In this document: positions 1 through 8,508 of the stretch, piece after piece
Numbering within the stretch: the first letter of the stretch is position 1
Layout: every line of letters begins with the position of its first letter
Source: Luteipulveratus halotolerans
GTDB taxonomy: Bacteria; Actinomycetota; Actinomycetes; Actinomycetales; Dermatophilaceae
Direction of reading: 5' to 3'
Length of the DNA stretch: 64,000 nucleotides
NCBI RefSeq assembly: GCF_001247745.1
Contig: NZ_LAIR01000002.1
Coordinates: 1,984,001 to 2,048,000 of the forward strand
Translations under genes and position numbers: made by a program
Notes under the pieces: generated by a model
What the model saw: only the letters and a program-made list of their open reading frames with translations
What the model was told of the DNA's origin: nothing
The model's database searches: none

Positions 1-1
1 G

Positions 2-1078
2 CACGGCCAGCACTACACCTCGGTCGACGCCGAGCTGATGCTCGCCTACAAGGAGTCCGAGCACGGTCAGATCCTGCACCTCGGCATCAACGAGGCCGGC
101 TCGATCGCGGCGTTCACGGCGGTCGGCACGTCCTACGCCACGCACGGCGTACCGATGGTCCCGGTCTACGTCTTCTACTCGATGTTCGGGTTCCAGCGCA
201 CGGGTGACGGCATCTGGGCCGCCGCCGACCAGATGACGCGTGGCTTCCTCATCGGCGCGACCGCCGGCCGGACGACCCTGACGGGCGAGGGCCTGCAGCA
301 CGCCGACGGTCACGGCCTGCTGCTCGCGTCCTCGAATCCCGCTGTGGTTGCTTACGATCCGGCTTACGCCTACGAGATCGCGCACATCATGCAGGACGGT
401 CTGCGCCGCATGTTCGGCGACGACCCCGAGGACGTCATCTACTACCTGACGGTCTACAACGAGCCGATGGTCCAGCCGGCCGAGCCCGAGGGCGTCGACG
501 TCGAGGGCATCCTGCGCGGCATGCACCGTGTCAGCGAGGGCAGCTTCGACGGCGTCGGTGCCGACGCCCGTCGAGTCCAGCTGCTCGCGTCGGGCGTGGG
601 CGTGCCGTGGGCCCTCGAGGCACAGCAGCTGCTCAAGGACGACTTCGGCGTCGTCGCCGACGTCTGGTCGGTGACGTCCTGGAACGAGCTGCGCCGCGAG
701 GCGATGTCGTGCGACGAGCACAACTTCCTGCACCCCGACGAGGAGCGCCGCACCCCCTACGTCACGCAGCGGCTCCAGGACGCTCCCGGTCCCGTGGTCG
801 CCGTGTCCGACTCGATGCGCGCGGTCCAGGACCAGATCGCTCAGTGGGTGCCGCAGGAGTTCGCCTCGCTCGGCGCCGACGGCTTCGGGTTCTCCGACAC
901 CCGCGCCGCCGCACGCCGTGTCTTCCACATCGACGGACCCTCGATGGCGGTGCGCGCCCTGCAGATGCTGGCCGACGCCGGTGAGATGACGGCCGACGCC
1001 CCGCGCCAGGCGGCCGAGAAGTACCGCCTGCTCGACGTCACAGCCGGCACGTCCGGCAACGCCGGCGGCGAGTCCTGA
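2..1078 (+). CDS. aceE: Pyruvate dehydrogenase E1 component, C-terminal part (cut by window edge)
   Basis: This is the last ~358 codons of a homodimeric-type pyruvate dehydrogenase E1, the thiamine-diphosphate enzyme that decarboxylates pyruvate and acetylates the E2 lipoyl domain. The frame is already open at base 2 and reads HGQHYTSVDAELM, so the ATG at 38 is internal. Recognisable stretches are the transketolase-like pyrimidine-binding part (GEGLQHADGHG, YDPAYAYEIAHI) and the C-terminal domain (ASGVGVPWALEAQQLL, GFGFSDTRAAARRVFHID). The final GGES tail is unremarkable. A strong hairpin follows the stop. The family call is secure; the N-terminal two thirds lie outside the window. Confidence 0.95.
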   Translation, partial: HGQHYTSVDAELMLAYKESEHGQILHLGINEAGSIAAFTAVGTSYATHGVPMVPVYVFYSMFGFQRTGDGIWAAADQMTRGFLIGATAGRTTLTGEGLQHADGHGLLLASSNPAVVAYDPAYAYEIAHIMQDGLRRMFGDDPEDVIYYLTVYNEPMVQPAEPEGVDVEGILRGMHRVSEGSFDGVGADARRVQLLASGVGVPWALEAQQLLKDDFGVVADVWSVTSWNELRREAMSCDEHNFLHPDEERRTPYVTQRLQDAPGPVVAVSDSMRAVQDQIAQWVPQEFASLGADGFGFSDTRAAARRVFHIDGPSMAVRALQMLADAGEMTADAPRQAAEKYRLLDVTAGTSGNAGGES

Positions 1079-1091
1079 CCGATCGCCCCGC

Positions 1092-1129
1092 CGAACGGGT
1101 CGTCTCCTGATGAGGAGGCGACCCGTTCG
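1092..1129 (+). terminator. Hairpin terminator after aceE
   Basis: There is a 16-bp stem (1092-1107 with 1114-1129, one G:T pair) and a 6-nt loop, directly after the aceE stop. No T-run follows, which is common in high-GC actinobacteria. Confidence 0.75.
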
Positions 1130-1154
1130 TCGTACCGGCACTGCTGTCGCGGGA

Positions 1155-1160
1155 TAGCGT
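1155..1160 (+). promoter_or_regulatory. -10 hexamer TAGCGT for a leaderless start
   Basis: TAGCGT ends 6 nt before the ATG at 1167 and no ribosome binding site is visible, so transcription probably starts at the A of the ATG. The same arrangement recurs at many genes in this window. Confidence 0.45.
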
Positions 1161-1166
1161 GCCGGG

Positions 1167-1883
1167 ATGACGCACAGCCGCACGATCGGCCACGACCGCG
1201 CCACCGTCCGTCGGCAGTACTCCTCGGAGGAGCCGCTCGAGGCGCGGCGCTCGATCTGGCGAGGCACCGTCGACGGGACCGCGCCCCACGACCTTGCACT
1301 GGCTCGCGTGGTCGAGGTCGCACCGGCGGATGTGCTCGAGATCGGTTGCGGCACAGGCGAGTTCGCGGTTCGAGTGGCCGCTGCCCTGCCCGACGCAACG
1401 GTCACCGCCACCGACCAGTCGGAGCGGATGGTCGACCTCAGCCGTGAGCGAGGCGTCTCGGCCGAGGTCGTCGACGCCACCGATCTGCCCTACGCGGACG
1501 CGTCGTTCGACGTCGTCTGCGCGATGTGGATGCTCTACCACGTGCCTGACCTGGAGCGGACGATCGCTGAGGTACGCCGGGTGCTGCGTCCGGGCGGCAG
1601 GTTCATCGCAGCGACCAACAGTGAGCGCCACACCGCCGATCTGCGGGCCCTGGCCGGCATCGGTCCGGCGCGCACGCAGTTCTCCTCCGAGAACGGCGAG
1701 GCCGCCCTGCGAGCGCACTTCGAGCACGTCGTGGCCCACCACCACACGGCGCGGGCGGTGGCCGACCATGCCGCGGCGACGGCGTACATCGCCTCGTTCG
1801 CGCCCGACGCCGCCCGCACGATCGAGCCGTACGACGGCGAGCGCACCTTCACCGGCGCGGGCACGGTCTTCGTGGCCTCCTGA
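1167..1883 (+). CDS. Class I SAM-dependent methyltransferase
   Basis: This 238-residue protein has a Methyltransf_11-type fold. Motif I is VLEIGCGTGEFAVRVA (about residues 55-70), followed by the acidic post-I region TVTATDQSERMVDLS, then DASFDVVCAMWMLYHVPD (motif II/III) and VLRPGGRFIAATNS. These are SAM-binding features; the substrate cannot be read from the sequence. It stands alone between two hairpin terminators, so it is likely its own transcription unit from the TAGCGT box. The ATG at 1167 is chosen because that box sits 6 nt upstream. UbiE/COQ5-like enzymes share these motifs, but genomic context does not support a quinone role. Confidence 0.85.
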   Translation: MTHSRTIGHDRATVRRQYSSEEPLEARRSIWRGTVDGTAPHDLALARVVEVAPADVLEIGCGTGEFAVRVAAALPDATVTATDQSERMVDLSRERGVSAEVVDATDLPYADASFDVVCAMWMLYHVPDLERTIAEVRRVLRPGGRFIAATNSERHTADLRALAGIGPARTQFSSENGEAALRAHFEHVVAHHHTARAVADHAAATAYIASFAPDAARTIEPYDGERTFTGAGTVFVAS

Positions 1884-1893
1884 GTGCTCCACG

Positions 1894-1933
1894 CAGACGG
1901 CCCGCTCCCCCGTAACGGGGTGCGGGCCGTCTG
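1894..1933. terminator. Bidirectional hairpin terminator
   Basis: A 12-bp perfect stem (1894-1905 with 1922-1933), with extra C/G pairing inside the loop, lies between the convergent methyltransferase and glycerophosphodiesterase genes. Confidence 0.75.
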
Positions 1934-1945
1934 TGCCGAAGCGGG

Positions 1946-3055
1946 TCAGTCGAGGTCGCGTGCGAGGACTGCGAGGTCGGGCATGTCGCTGAAGATGCCG
2001 TCGATACCCGTGGCGTACAGCGCCGCGAAGTAGGCGAGCACCCGACCGAAGTCGGCGGGGTTGGTGCCGGTGCGGTAGTCGGTCGGGAGGTTCGCGTTCT
2101 CGGCACGCACGGTGTAGGGGCAGACCGACAGGCCGTTGGCGTGCGCGTCGGCGACGAGGGTGGTGACGGTGCCGGTGCTGCCGTCGGCCTTGCGCGAGAT
2201 CACCTGCGACTGATCGGGTCCGAGCCCGTCGATGTCCTGGGCGTAGGTCGCCATACCGGAGCGCGTGAGCAGCTCGGCGTACGTGCGTCCGTCGCCGAAC
2301 GGACCGCCCTTGGCAGAGGTCAGGAAGACGAGGGGCGCCTTGACCCCGAGCCGGTGGCGCAGGTCCTGCAGGTTCTTCAGCTCGAAGGACTGGATGAAGA
2401 TCGGCGCCTTGGCCCGGTCGAGGCCGTGCTTGCGTACGAGCGGCACGAGCCGCTCCTCGAGGGGCAGACCCATCGCCCGGAAGTACGTCGGGTGCTTGGT
2501 CTCGGGGTAGACGCCGATCTCGCGGCCGAGGTCGCGGCTGAGCTCCTTGCGCAGCTGCAGCACCTCCTCGAAGGTCGGGATCTGCCAGAGGCCGTTGTAG
2601 ACGGTGTTGTGCTGGCGCAGCTCGGGCAGGCGCTCCACGGCGCGCAGCGTGCGCAGCTCGGCGAGGGTGAAGTCCTCGACGAACCAGCCCGTCGTCGCGA
2701 CGCCATCGAGCGACTTGGTCGTGCGACGCGAGGCGAACTCGGGGTGCTGGGCGACATCGGTCGTGCCGCTGATCTCGGGCTCGTGCCGGCAGACGAGCAC
2801 GCCGTCCTTGGTGATGACCAGGTCCGGCTCGATGAAGTCGGCGCCCAGGTGAGCGGCCAGCGTGTAGGAGGCGAGCGTGTGCTCGGGGCGGTAGCCCGAG
2901 GCTCCGCGGTGGCCGACCACGAGAGGCGAGCCCGGCCGTCGGCCGGGTCGGCCCGCGGACCGGGCGGAGGAGGTTGCTGCCTGGGCTGCACTCGGCGCGG
3001 CGACCACGCTCGCGACCGTAGCAGCGGCGATGCCGGTGAAGGTTCGACGATCCAT
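1946..3055 (-). CDS. Glycerophosphodiester phosphodiesterase, Tat-exported
   Basis: This 369-residue secreted GDPD-family enzyme hydrolyses glycerophosphodiesters to glycerol-3-phosphate and an alcohol (GlpQ-like). The N-terminus MDRRTFTGIAAATVAS has a twin-arginine motif followed by a hydrophobic stretch and an AQA-A cleavage-type site, so export by Tat is likely. The mature part has VVGHRGASGYRPEHTLASY and GADFIEPDLVITKDGVLVCRHE, carrying the catalytic His/Glu/Asp set of the family. The start was placed at the ATG giving MDRRTF; an ATG 3 codons upstream (3064) and a GTG (3067) are also in frame, and none has a clear ribosome binding site. Confidence 0.88.
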   Translation of the reverse strand: MDRRTFTGIAAATVASVVAAPSAAQAATSSARSAGRPGRRPGSPLVVGHRGASGYRPEHTLASYTLAAHLGADFIEPDLVITKDGVLVCRHEPEISGTTDVAQHPEFASRRTTKSLDGVATTGWFVEDFTLAELRTLRAVERLPELRQHNTVYNGLWQIPTFEEVLQLRKELSRDLGREIGVYPETKHPTYFRAMGLPLEERLVPLVRKHGLDRAKAPIFIQSFELKNLQDLRHRLGVKAPLVFLTSAKGGPFGDGRTYAELLTRSGMATYAQDIDGLGPDQSQVISRKADGSTGTVTTLVADAHANGLSVCPYTVRAENANLPTDYRTGTNPADFGRVLAYFAALYATGIDGIFSDMPDLAVLARDLD

Positions 3056-3200
3056 ACCGTGCATCACACCGCGGATCGGCGCCCGATGGGTGACGCAGAG
3101 CGTGCGGATCGGCGACGGGCAGATGACCGGCTGGTGCCGGAGCGCGTACGCCGCGCCCGCGGGACGGTACGAACCTGTGCGTTCTCTACAAAGCCCGGCT

Positions 3201-3206
3201 TAGGCT
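3201..3206 (+). promoter_or_regulatory. -10 hexamer TAGGCT for fasR (leaderless)
   Basis: TAGGCT ends 6 nt before the fasR ATG at 3213. There is no purine-rich ribosome binding site, consistent with a leaderless mRNA. Confidence 0.45.
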
Positions 3207-3212
3207 GGTCGG

Positions 3213-4469
3213 ATGTCGACGATGCAGCTGCGCACGTCCGCGGCCACCCGCAGGCGCCTGGAACGGCACGCCGGCGCGCTGTCGACCCAGGCCGCACAGC
3301 GGATGGAGGCCACGCACGACTGGTACCGCGCACTGTCGGCCGAGGACCGCAGCTGGGTGGGGCTGGTCGCGCAGGCCGGCATCGGCGCGTTCATCGGCTG
3401 GGTCCGCGACCCGTCGAGCACTCCGGCGGGCACGATCGATGTGTTCGGGTCGGCCCCGGCTGAGCTGACCCGGTCGATCAGCCTGCGGCAGACCTTGGAC
3501 CTCGTGCGCACCGTCATCGACGTCGTCGAGGCCAACGTCGAGGTGGTCGCCGCGCCCGGCGACGAGATGGTGCTGCAGGCGGCGGTCATGCACTACTCGC
3601 GCGAGATCGCGTTCGCGGCGGCGCAGGTCTACGCGCAGGCGGCCGAGGCCCGCGGCGCGTGGGACGCGCGGCTGGAGTCACTGGTGGTCGACGCCATCCT
3701 GCGCGGCGAGGCCGACGACGCCATGCAGTCACGTGTCGCAGCGCTCGGCTGGGGTTCGGTGAGCAACATCGTCGTCGTCGCCGGCGAGGCACCCGAGGGC
3801 AGCGAGTCCGGTGTGGTCGATGCCCTACGGACTGAGGCGGATCGACGTGAGGTCCAAGGCCTTGCCGCCGTGCAGGGCCATCGGCTGATGGCCGTCCTCG
3901 GCGGGGTCGACGACCCGCTCGGGCTCGTGTCGCAGATGCAGTCCAGATGGGGCAGCGGACCGATCGTGGTCGGCCCGGTCGTGCCCCACGTGTTCGCGGC
4001 CGGGCGGTCGGCCCGGGCAGCCCTCTCGGGCCTCGCCGCGGCGCGTGCCTGGCCGGAGGCTCCCCGGCCGTGCCTCGCCGACGAGCTGCTCGGCGAGCGT
4101 GCGATCAACGGTGACACCCGCGCGCAGAGCGCTCTGGTGGACCGGGTCCAGCGGCCCCTCGCCGGATCGGGCGCAGCACTGCTCGAGACGGCGACGACCT
4201 TCCTGGAGGCGGGCGGCCTGGAGCAGACCGCGCGACTGCTGTTCGTCCACCCCAACACCGTCCGCTACCGCCTGCGTCGCATCCTGGAGCTCACCGGCTA
4301 TGACCTGACGACACCGCACGACGCCTTCACCGTGCGCATCGCGATGACGCTGGCGCTGCTGGACGAGCCGCGCCGCTGGCGCCGCGCCGCTGGCGCCGCG
4401 CCCCCGGCCCCGATGACCGCCCGTCATGATCGGTCGTTCACCCACCGAGGTGCAGCCACCGTCTTGTAG
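3213..4469 (+). CDS. fasR: PucR/CdaR-family transcriptional regulator, FasR-type activator of fatty acid synthesis
   Basis: This 418-residue protein has the PucR layout: an N-terminal region (YRALSAEDRSWVGLVAQAGIGAFIGW), a middle GGDEF-like segment, and a C-terminal helix-turn-helix (FVHPNTVRYRLRRILELTGYDL). Its position directly upstream of fabD-fabH-acpP-fabF matches Streptomyces fasR, a PucR-like activator of those genes. The role is therefore inferred from family plus synteny. The last ~33 residues are read through a 14-bp tandem duplication (4368-4395); with a single copy the frame would end at 4429 instead of 4469, so the C-terminal tail may be a recent extension. The start is chosen because the -10-like box is 6 nt upstream. 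Confidence 0.85.
   Translation: MSTMQLRTSAATRRRLERHAGALSTQAAQRMEATHDWYRALSAEDRSWVGLVAQAGIGAFIGWVRDPSSTPAGTIDVFGSAPAELTRSISLRQTLDLVRTVIDVVEANVEVVAAPGDEMVLQAAVMHYSREIAFAAAQVYAQAAEARGAWDARLESLVVDAILRGEADDAMQSRVAALGWGSVSNIVVVAGEAPEGSESGVVDALRTEADRREVQGLAAVQGHRLMAVLGGVDDPLGLVSQMQSRWGSGPIVVGPVVPHVFAAGRSARAALSGLAAARAWPEAPRPCLADELLGERAINGDTRAQSALVDRVQRPLAGSGAALLETATTFLEAGGLEQTARLLFVHPNTVRYRLRRILELTGYDLTTPHDAFTVRIAMTLALLDEPRRWRRAAGAAPPAPMTARHDRSFTHRGAATVL
4368..4395 (+). repeat. 14-bp tandem duplication in the fasR 3' end
   Basis: Two exact head-to-tail copies of a 14-bp unit (4368-4381 and 4382-4395) are followed by a partial third copy. Because 14 is not a multiple of 3, the two copies are translated in different frames (PRRWR, then the RAAGA frame), and gain or loss of a unit changes the protein end. 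Confidence 0.85.
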
Positions 4470-4480
4470 GAAACCTCCAA
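4464..4480. promoter_or_regulatory. Imperfect palindrome upstream of fabD, possible operator
   Basis: TTGTAGG-AAA-CCTCCAA is a 7-3-7 inverted repeat with one mismatch. It overlaps the fasR stop codon, 68 bp before the fabD start. It could be a binding site for the adjacent regulator; this is position-based inference only. Confidence 0.25.
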
Positions 4481-4547
4481 CTCCGCGGACCCAGCGTCGT
4501 GGGACTCGTTCACGTCGCACACGGCGTACGGAGGAAAGAGTGGACGG

Positions 4548-5723
4548 GTGCTCGTGATCGTCTGCCCTGGACAGGGCTCCCAGTCCCCCGGCTTCCTCCA
4601 ACCCTGGCTCGAGCTGCCCGGCTTCCACGACCGGCTCGGCTGGCTGTCCGCCGTCGCCGGGATCGACCTGGTCACGCACGGCACCACCTCCGACGAGGAC
4701 ACGATCAAGGACACCGCGATCGCCCAACCCCTGATCGTCGCGTCCGGGCTGCTGTCGCTGCTGGCGCTGTTCGAGCACCCGGCCGACGGCTTCCGCCGCG
4801 TCGGGGCGGGCGCCGGTCACTCCGTCGGTGAGATCACCGCCGCCGCCGCGGCCGGCGTGATGACCGCCGAGCAGGCGATGGTCTTCGTCCGAGAGCGTGG
4901 ACGCACGATGGCCGAGGCGAGCGCCGTGCGCCCGACCGGCATGAGCGCAGTCCTCGGCGGCGATCCCGACGAGGTGACGGCTGCGCTCACCCAGCACGGT
5001 CTGACCCCGGCCAACATCAACGGTGCGGGCCAGGTCGTGGCCGCCGGCACCCTCGAGCAGCTCGACGCACTGCGCTCGGCCCCTCCGGCCAAGGCGCGAG
5101 TCATCCCGCTGAAGGTCGCGGGCGCGTTCCACACCGAGCACATGGCGCCGGCGGTCGACACGCTCGCGGGCTATGCCCGTTCGATCAGCACCCACGACCC
5201 GCGGGTCCCGCTCGTGAGCAACGCCGACGGTCAGGTCGTGCACGACAGCCGTGACGTGCTCCGTCGGCTGGTCTCGCAGGTACGCAACCCGGTGCGCTGG
5301 GACCTGTGCATGGAGACCTTCGTGTCCATGGGCGTCACCGGCCTCATCGAGATCCCGCCCGCAGGCACGCTCACCGGTCTCGCCAAGCGCGGTCTGCCCG
5401 GTGTCGAGACGCTCGCCGTCAAGACCCCGGACGACCTCGAGGCCGCACACCGCATGGTTCGTGAGCACGGCGCGCCGCGTACGGCGATGGACCCGTCCTG
5501 GCGTCTGGTGATCTCGCCGGCCAAGGGTGTCGTCTCGTTCGACCGCTCCGGTGAGGGTGACGTCGTCGAACCGGGCTCGGTCGTCGCTCAGGTCGCCACC
5601 CTGCGCGACCAGTACGACGTCCTCGCCGGCCACGGCGGACGCGTCATCGAGTGGCTCGTCGAGGACGGCGACCCGGTCGCTCCCGGGCAGCCTCTCCTCC
5701 GCCTCCACCCTCAAGGAGTCTGA
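4548..5723 (+). CDS. fabD: Malonyl-CoA:ACP transacylase fused to a C-terminal biotinyl/lipoyl-like domain
   Basis: This 391-residue enzyme loads malonyl onto acyl carrier protein. The FabD body has the GQGSQ motif (residues 8-12), the nucleophile elbow GHSVGE with Ser92, and AGAFHTEHM with the catalytic His. The start is a GTG with GAGGAAAG about 9 nt upstream. The usual FabD is ~300-320 residues; here residues ~314-391 add a domain with the biotinyl/lipoyl pattern (ISPAKGVVSF, then GGRVIEWLVEDGDPVAPGQPLLRL). Where biotin or lipoyl domains have the modified Lys, this one reads ATLRDQ, so it is probably not modified. It is the first gene of the FAS-II operon; fabH follows after 3 nt. Confidence 0.93.
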   Translation: MLVIVCPGQGSQSPGFLQPWLELPGFHDRLGWLSAVAGIDLVTHGTTSDEDTIKDTAIAQPLIVASGLLSLLALFEHPADGFRRVGAGAGHSVGEITAAAAAGVMTAEQAMVFVRERGRTMAEASAVRPTGMSAVLGGDPDEVTAALTQHGLTPANINGAGQVVAAGTLEQLDALRSAPPAKARVIPLKVAGAFHTEHMAPAVDTLAGYARSISTHDPRVPLVSNADGQVVHDSRDVLRRLVSQVRNPVRWDLCMETFVSMGVTGLIEIPPAGTLTGLAKRGLPGVETLAVKTPDDLEAAHRMVREHGAPRTAMDPSWRLVISPAKGVVSFDRSGEGDVVEPGSVVAQVATLRDQYDVLAGHGGRVIEWLVEDGDPVAPGQPLLRLHPQGV

Positions 5724-5726
5724 CGA

Positions 5727-6806
5727 ATGACGTTGCAGCCCAAAGGAACTGGCCAGCTCGCCTCGAGCGATGGTGCGCGCCACTCGCGCATCCACGGCGT
5801 GGGTGGCTATCGCCCGGAGCGCGTCATCACCAACGAGGAGGTCTGCACCTGGATCGACTCCTCCGACGAGTGGATCCGGCAGCGGTCCGGTGTGGTGACC
5901 CGACGCTGGGCGGCCGAGCACGAGTCGGTCGTCGACATGGCCGAGGCCGCTGCACGACCTGCGCTCGAGATGGCCGGCATCTCCGCCGCCCAGCTGAGTG
6001 CGATCGTCGTCGCGACGGTGACGCACCCGTTCCAGACGCCTGCTGCCGCACCGCTGCTCGCCACCCGCCTCGGCGCCGACGGTGTCCCGGCGTTCGACGT
6101 CTCGGCCGCGTGCGCCGGGTACTGCTACGGCATCTCGCTCGCCAGCGACATGGTGCGCGGAGGCAGCGCCGAGTACGTCCTCGTGATCGGTGTCGAGAAG
6201 CTCTCGTCGATCACCGACAAGCACGACCGTGGCACGTCGTTCATCCTCGCCGACGGCGCCGGAGCGGCCGTCGTCGGACCGAGCGACACCCCCGGCATCG
6301 GACCGACCGTGTGGGGATCCGACGGCACCAACTGGGAGACCATCAGCCAGCGCGTCGGATGGGATGAGATCCTGCGCCGATGGGACCAGGAGGAGACCAC
6401 CGGGCAGCCGCAGGACTGGTCCGACCTCGAGGTCGCCGGTGCACGTGAGGCGTCGACCCTGAAGATGGCCGGTCAGACGGTGTTCCGCTGGGCCGTGTGG
6501 TCGATGGCGCCGGTGTGCCAGCAGGCGCTCGACAAGGCCGGCATCACCGCGGCCGATCTCGACGCGTTCATCCCGCACCAGGCCAACATGCGCATCATCG
6601 ACGCGATGCTCAAACAGCTGAAGCTCCCCGACGACATCCCGGTCGCCCGCGACATCGCCGAGACCGGCAACACCTCGGCCGCGTCCATCCCGCTCGCCAC
6701 CGAGCGCATGCTGCGCGAGGGCGAGGTGCCGCGCGGTGGCCTGGCGCTCCAGGTCGGCTTCGGTGCCGGCCTGGTGTTCGCGGCGCAGGTCGTGGTCCTG
6801 CCCTGA
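5727..6806 (+). CDS. fabH: 3-oxoacyl-ACP synthase III
   Basis: This 359-residue KAS III condenses an acyl-CoA primer with malonyl-ACP to start fatty acid chains; in actinobacteria it often prefers branched primers. The catalytic triad is visible: Cys129 in VSAACAGYCYG, His in FIPHQANMRI and Asn in AETGNTSAAS. The start has AAGGAG 8 nt upstream, and that site lies inside the end of fabD, so the two are probably translationally coupled. The first ~20 residues (MTLQPKGTGQ...) extend beyond the usual KAS III start, but no better start is seen. Confidence 0.95.
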   Translation: MTLQPKGTGQLASSDGARHSRIHGVGGYRPERVITNEEVCTWIDSSDEWIRQRSGVVTRRWAAEHESVVDMAEAAARPALEMAGISAAQLSAIVVATVTHPFQTPAAAPLLATRLGADGVPAFDVSAACAGYCYGISLASDMVRGGSAEYVLVIGVEKLSSITDKHDRGTSFILADGAGAAVVGPSDTPGIGPTVWGSDGTNWETISQRVGWDEILRRWDQEETTGQPQDWSDLEVAGAREASTLKMAGQTVFRWAVWSMAPVCQQALDKAGITAADLDAFIPHQANMRIIDAMLKQLKLPDDIPVARDIAETGNTSAASIPLATERMLREGEVPRGGLALQVGFGAGLVFAAQVVVLP

Positions 6807-6915
6807 CGTCTCCCGACGGCCCGGCGGGTAATCCGGGTCAGCCCACGCCCAGCACGGGCGGTCGCAGCACCGGCTGCGGCCGAGACCGAATGCCCAACCG
6901 AAAGAGGAGACACCG

Positions 6916-7164
6916 ATGGCCCAGACCGAGCAGGAGATCCTGGCCGGCCTCGCCGAGATCATCAACGAGGAGACCGGGCTGGAGCCCGCCGAGGTGCAGC
7001 CCGAGAAGTCGTTCACCGAGGACCTCGACATCGACTCGCTGTCGATGATGACCATCGTCGTCAACGCCGAGGAGAAGTTCGACGTCCGCATCCCCGACGA
7101 CGACGTCAAGAACCTGTCGACCGTCGGCGACGCCGTCAGCTACATCAAGGGCGCCCAGGGCTGA
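6916..7164 (+). CDS. acpP: Acyl carrier protein
   Basis: This 82-residue acidic protein carries the growing chain on a 4'-phosphopantetheine arm. The attachment site is Ser41 in EDLDIDSLSMM. GAGGAG lies 7-8 nt before the ATG. It sits between fabH and fabF as in other actinobacterial FAS-II clusters; the 109-bp gap from fabH holds no other gene. Confidence 0.97.
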   Translation: MAQTEQEILAGLAEIINEETGLEPAEVQPEKSFTEDLDIDSLSMMTIVVNAEEKFDVRIPDDDVKNLSTVGDAVSYIKGAQG

Positions 7165-7263
7165 CCTCCCCATCGTGGTGCGGCGGGTGTCGTCCAACGT
7201 CGTACGACCCCGCCGCGCCCGGCCCGCCAGACCCCGCACCCCAGAACGTAGGAGCCCCACACC

Positions 7264-8508
7264 ATGAGCGCTGACCAGCGCATCGTCGTCACCGGAATCG
7301 GCGCCACCACGCCGCTCGGCGGTACCGCCTCCGAGACCTGGGACGCACTGCTCGCCGGCACGCCCGGCGCACGGACCATCGAGGCCGACTGGGTTGCCGA
7401 GCACGAGCTGCCGGTCACGTTCGCCGCGACGATCAAGCAGGACCCGGCCGACGTCCTCAAGCGGGTCGAGACCCGTCGCATGGACCCGTCCGCGCAGTAC
7501 GCCATGATCGCCTCCCGGGAGGCGTGGGCCGATGCGGGCACCCCGGAGGTCGAGCCGGAGCGACTCGGTGTCGCGATCGGCACGGGCATCGGTGGCGTGC
7601 ACACGCTGCTCGCCCAGTACGACGTCCTCAAGGAGAAGGGGCCGCGTCGCGTCTACCCGCTGACCGTCCCGATGCTCATGCCCAACACGGCGTCCGGCAA
7701 CGTGTCGCTGGAGCTCAAGGCTCGCGCAGGCGCCCACACCACCGTCTCGGCCTGCTCCTCGGGGGCCGAGGCCATGGGCTACGCCGCGGAGATGATCCGT
7801 CAGGGCCGCGCGGACGTGATGGTCGCGGGCGGTACGGAGGCGGCCATCCTGCCCCTGACCGTCGCGGGCTTCGCTGCCATGCAGGCGTTGTCCACCCGCA
7901 ACGACGACCCGGCGACCGCATCGCGTCCGTACGCCGCCGACCGCGACGGCTTCGTCATGGGTGAGGGTGCCGCGATCATCGTGCTCGAGTCGTACGAGCA
8001 CGCCGTCGCTCGCGGTGCGAAGATCTACGCCGAGCTCGCCAGCATTGGCATGTCCTCCGACGCCTACCACATCACCGCGGGCGAGCCCGAGGGCGAAGGC
8101 GCTGCCCGAGCCATGAGTGAGGCCGTGACGCGAGCAGGCCTGAGCCCTCAGGACATTCAGCACATCAACGCCCACGCGACGTCGACCCCGGTCGGCGACA
8201 TCGCCGAGGCCAACGCGATCCGCCGGGCGTTCGGCGACGCGGTCGACAACATCCCCGTGACCGCCACGAAGTCGATGACCGGGCACCTGCTCGGCGCGGC
8301 CGGCGCGCTCGAGACGGTGATCACGATCCAGTCGGTGCACGAGCGGCTGATCCCGGCCACCACCAACCTCCTCGAGCAGGACCCTGAGATCACGCTCGAC
8401 GTCGTCACGGGTGAGCACCGCAAGCTGCCCGGCGGCGACATCGCCGCCCTCAACAACTCCTTCGGGTTCGGCGGCCACAACATCGCGCTCGTCGTCAAGA
8501 GCGTCTGA
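7264..8508 (+). CDS. fabF: 3-oxoacyl-ACP synthase II
   Basis: This 414-residue elongating condensing enzyme adds two-carbon units from malonyl-ACP. The nucleophile is Cys164 in TTVSACSSGAEAM. The two histidines are in HINAHATSTPVGDIAEA and KSMTGHLLGAAGALE, and the C-terminal glycine-rich NNSFGFGGHN is intact. The start has GTAGGAG upstream. Its TGA overlaps the next ATG (TGATG), coupling it to the carboxylase gene. Confidence 0.96.
   Translation: MSADQRIVVTGIGATTPLGGTASETWDALLAGTPGARTIEADWVAEHELPVTFAATIKQDPADVLKRVETRRMDPSAQYAMIASREAWADAGTPEVEPERLGVAIGTGIGGVHTLLAQYDVLKEKGPRRVYPLTVPMLMPNTASGNVSLELKARAGAHTTVSACSSGAEAMGYAAEMIRQGRADVMVAGGTEAAILPLTVAGFAAMQALSTRNDDPATASRPYAADRDGFVMGEGAAIIVLESYEHAVARGAKIYAELASIGMSSDAYHITAGEPEGEGAARAMSEAVTRAGLSPQDIQHINAHATSTPVGDIAEANAIRRAFGDAVDNIPVTATKSMTGHLLGAAGALETVITIQSVHERLIPATTNLLEQDPEITLDVVTGEHRKLPGGDIAALNNSFGFGGHNIALVVKSV

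Noticed and set aside
2141..3463. 440-codon plus-strand frame over the glycerophosphodiesterase gene
   Set aside because: It is antisense to a gene with clear family motifs and a Tat signal, and the translation has low-complexity shadow composition.
3825..7109. 1094-codon open frame on the minus strand across fasR-fabH-acpP
   Set aside because: It is antisense to well-supported FAS-II genes, its composition is the His/Arg/Asp/Gly-rich type of a GC-skew shadow, and it has no domain.
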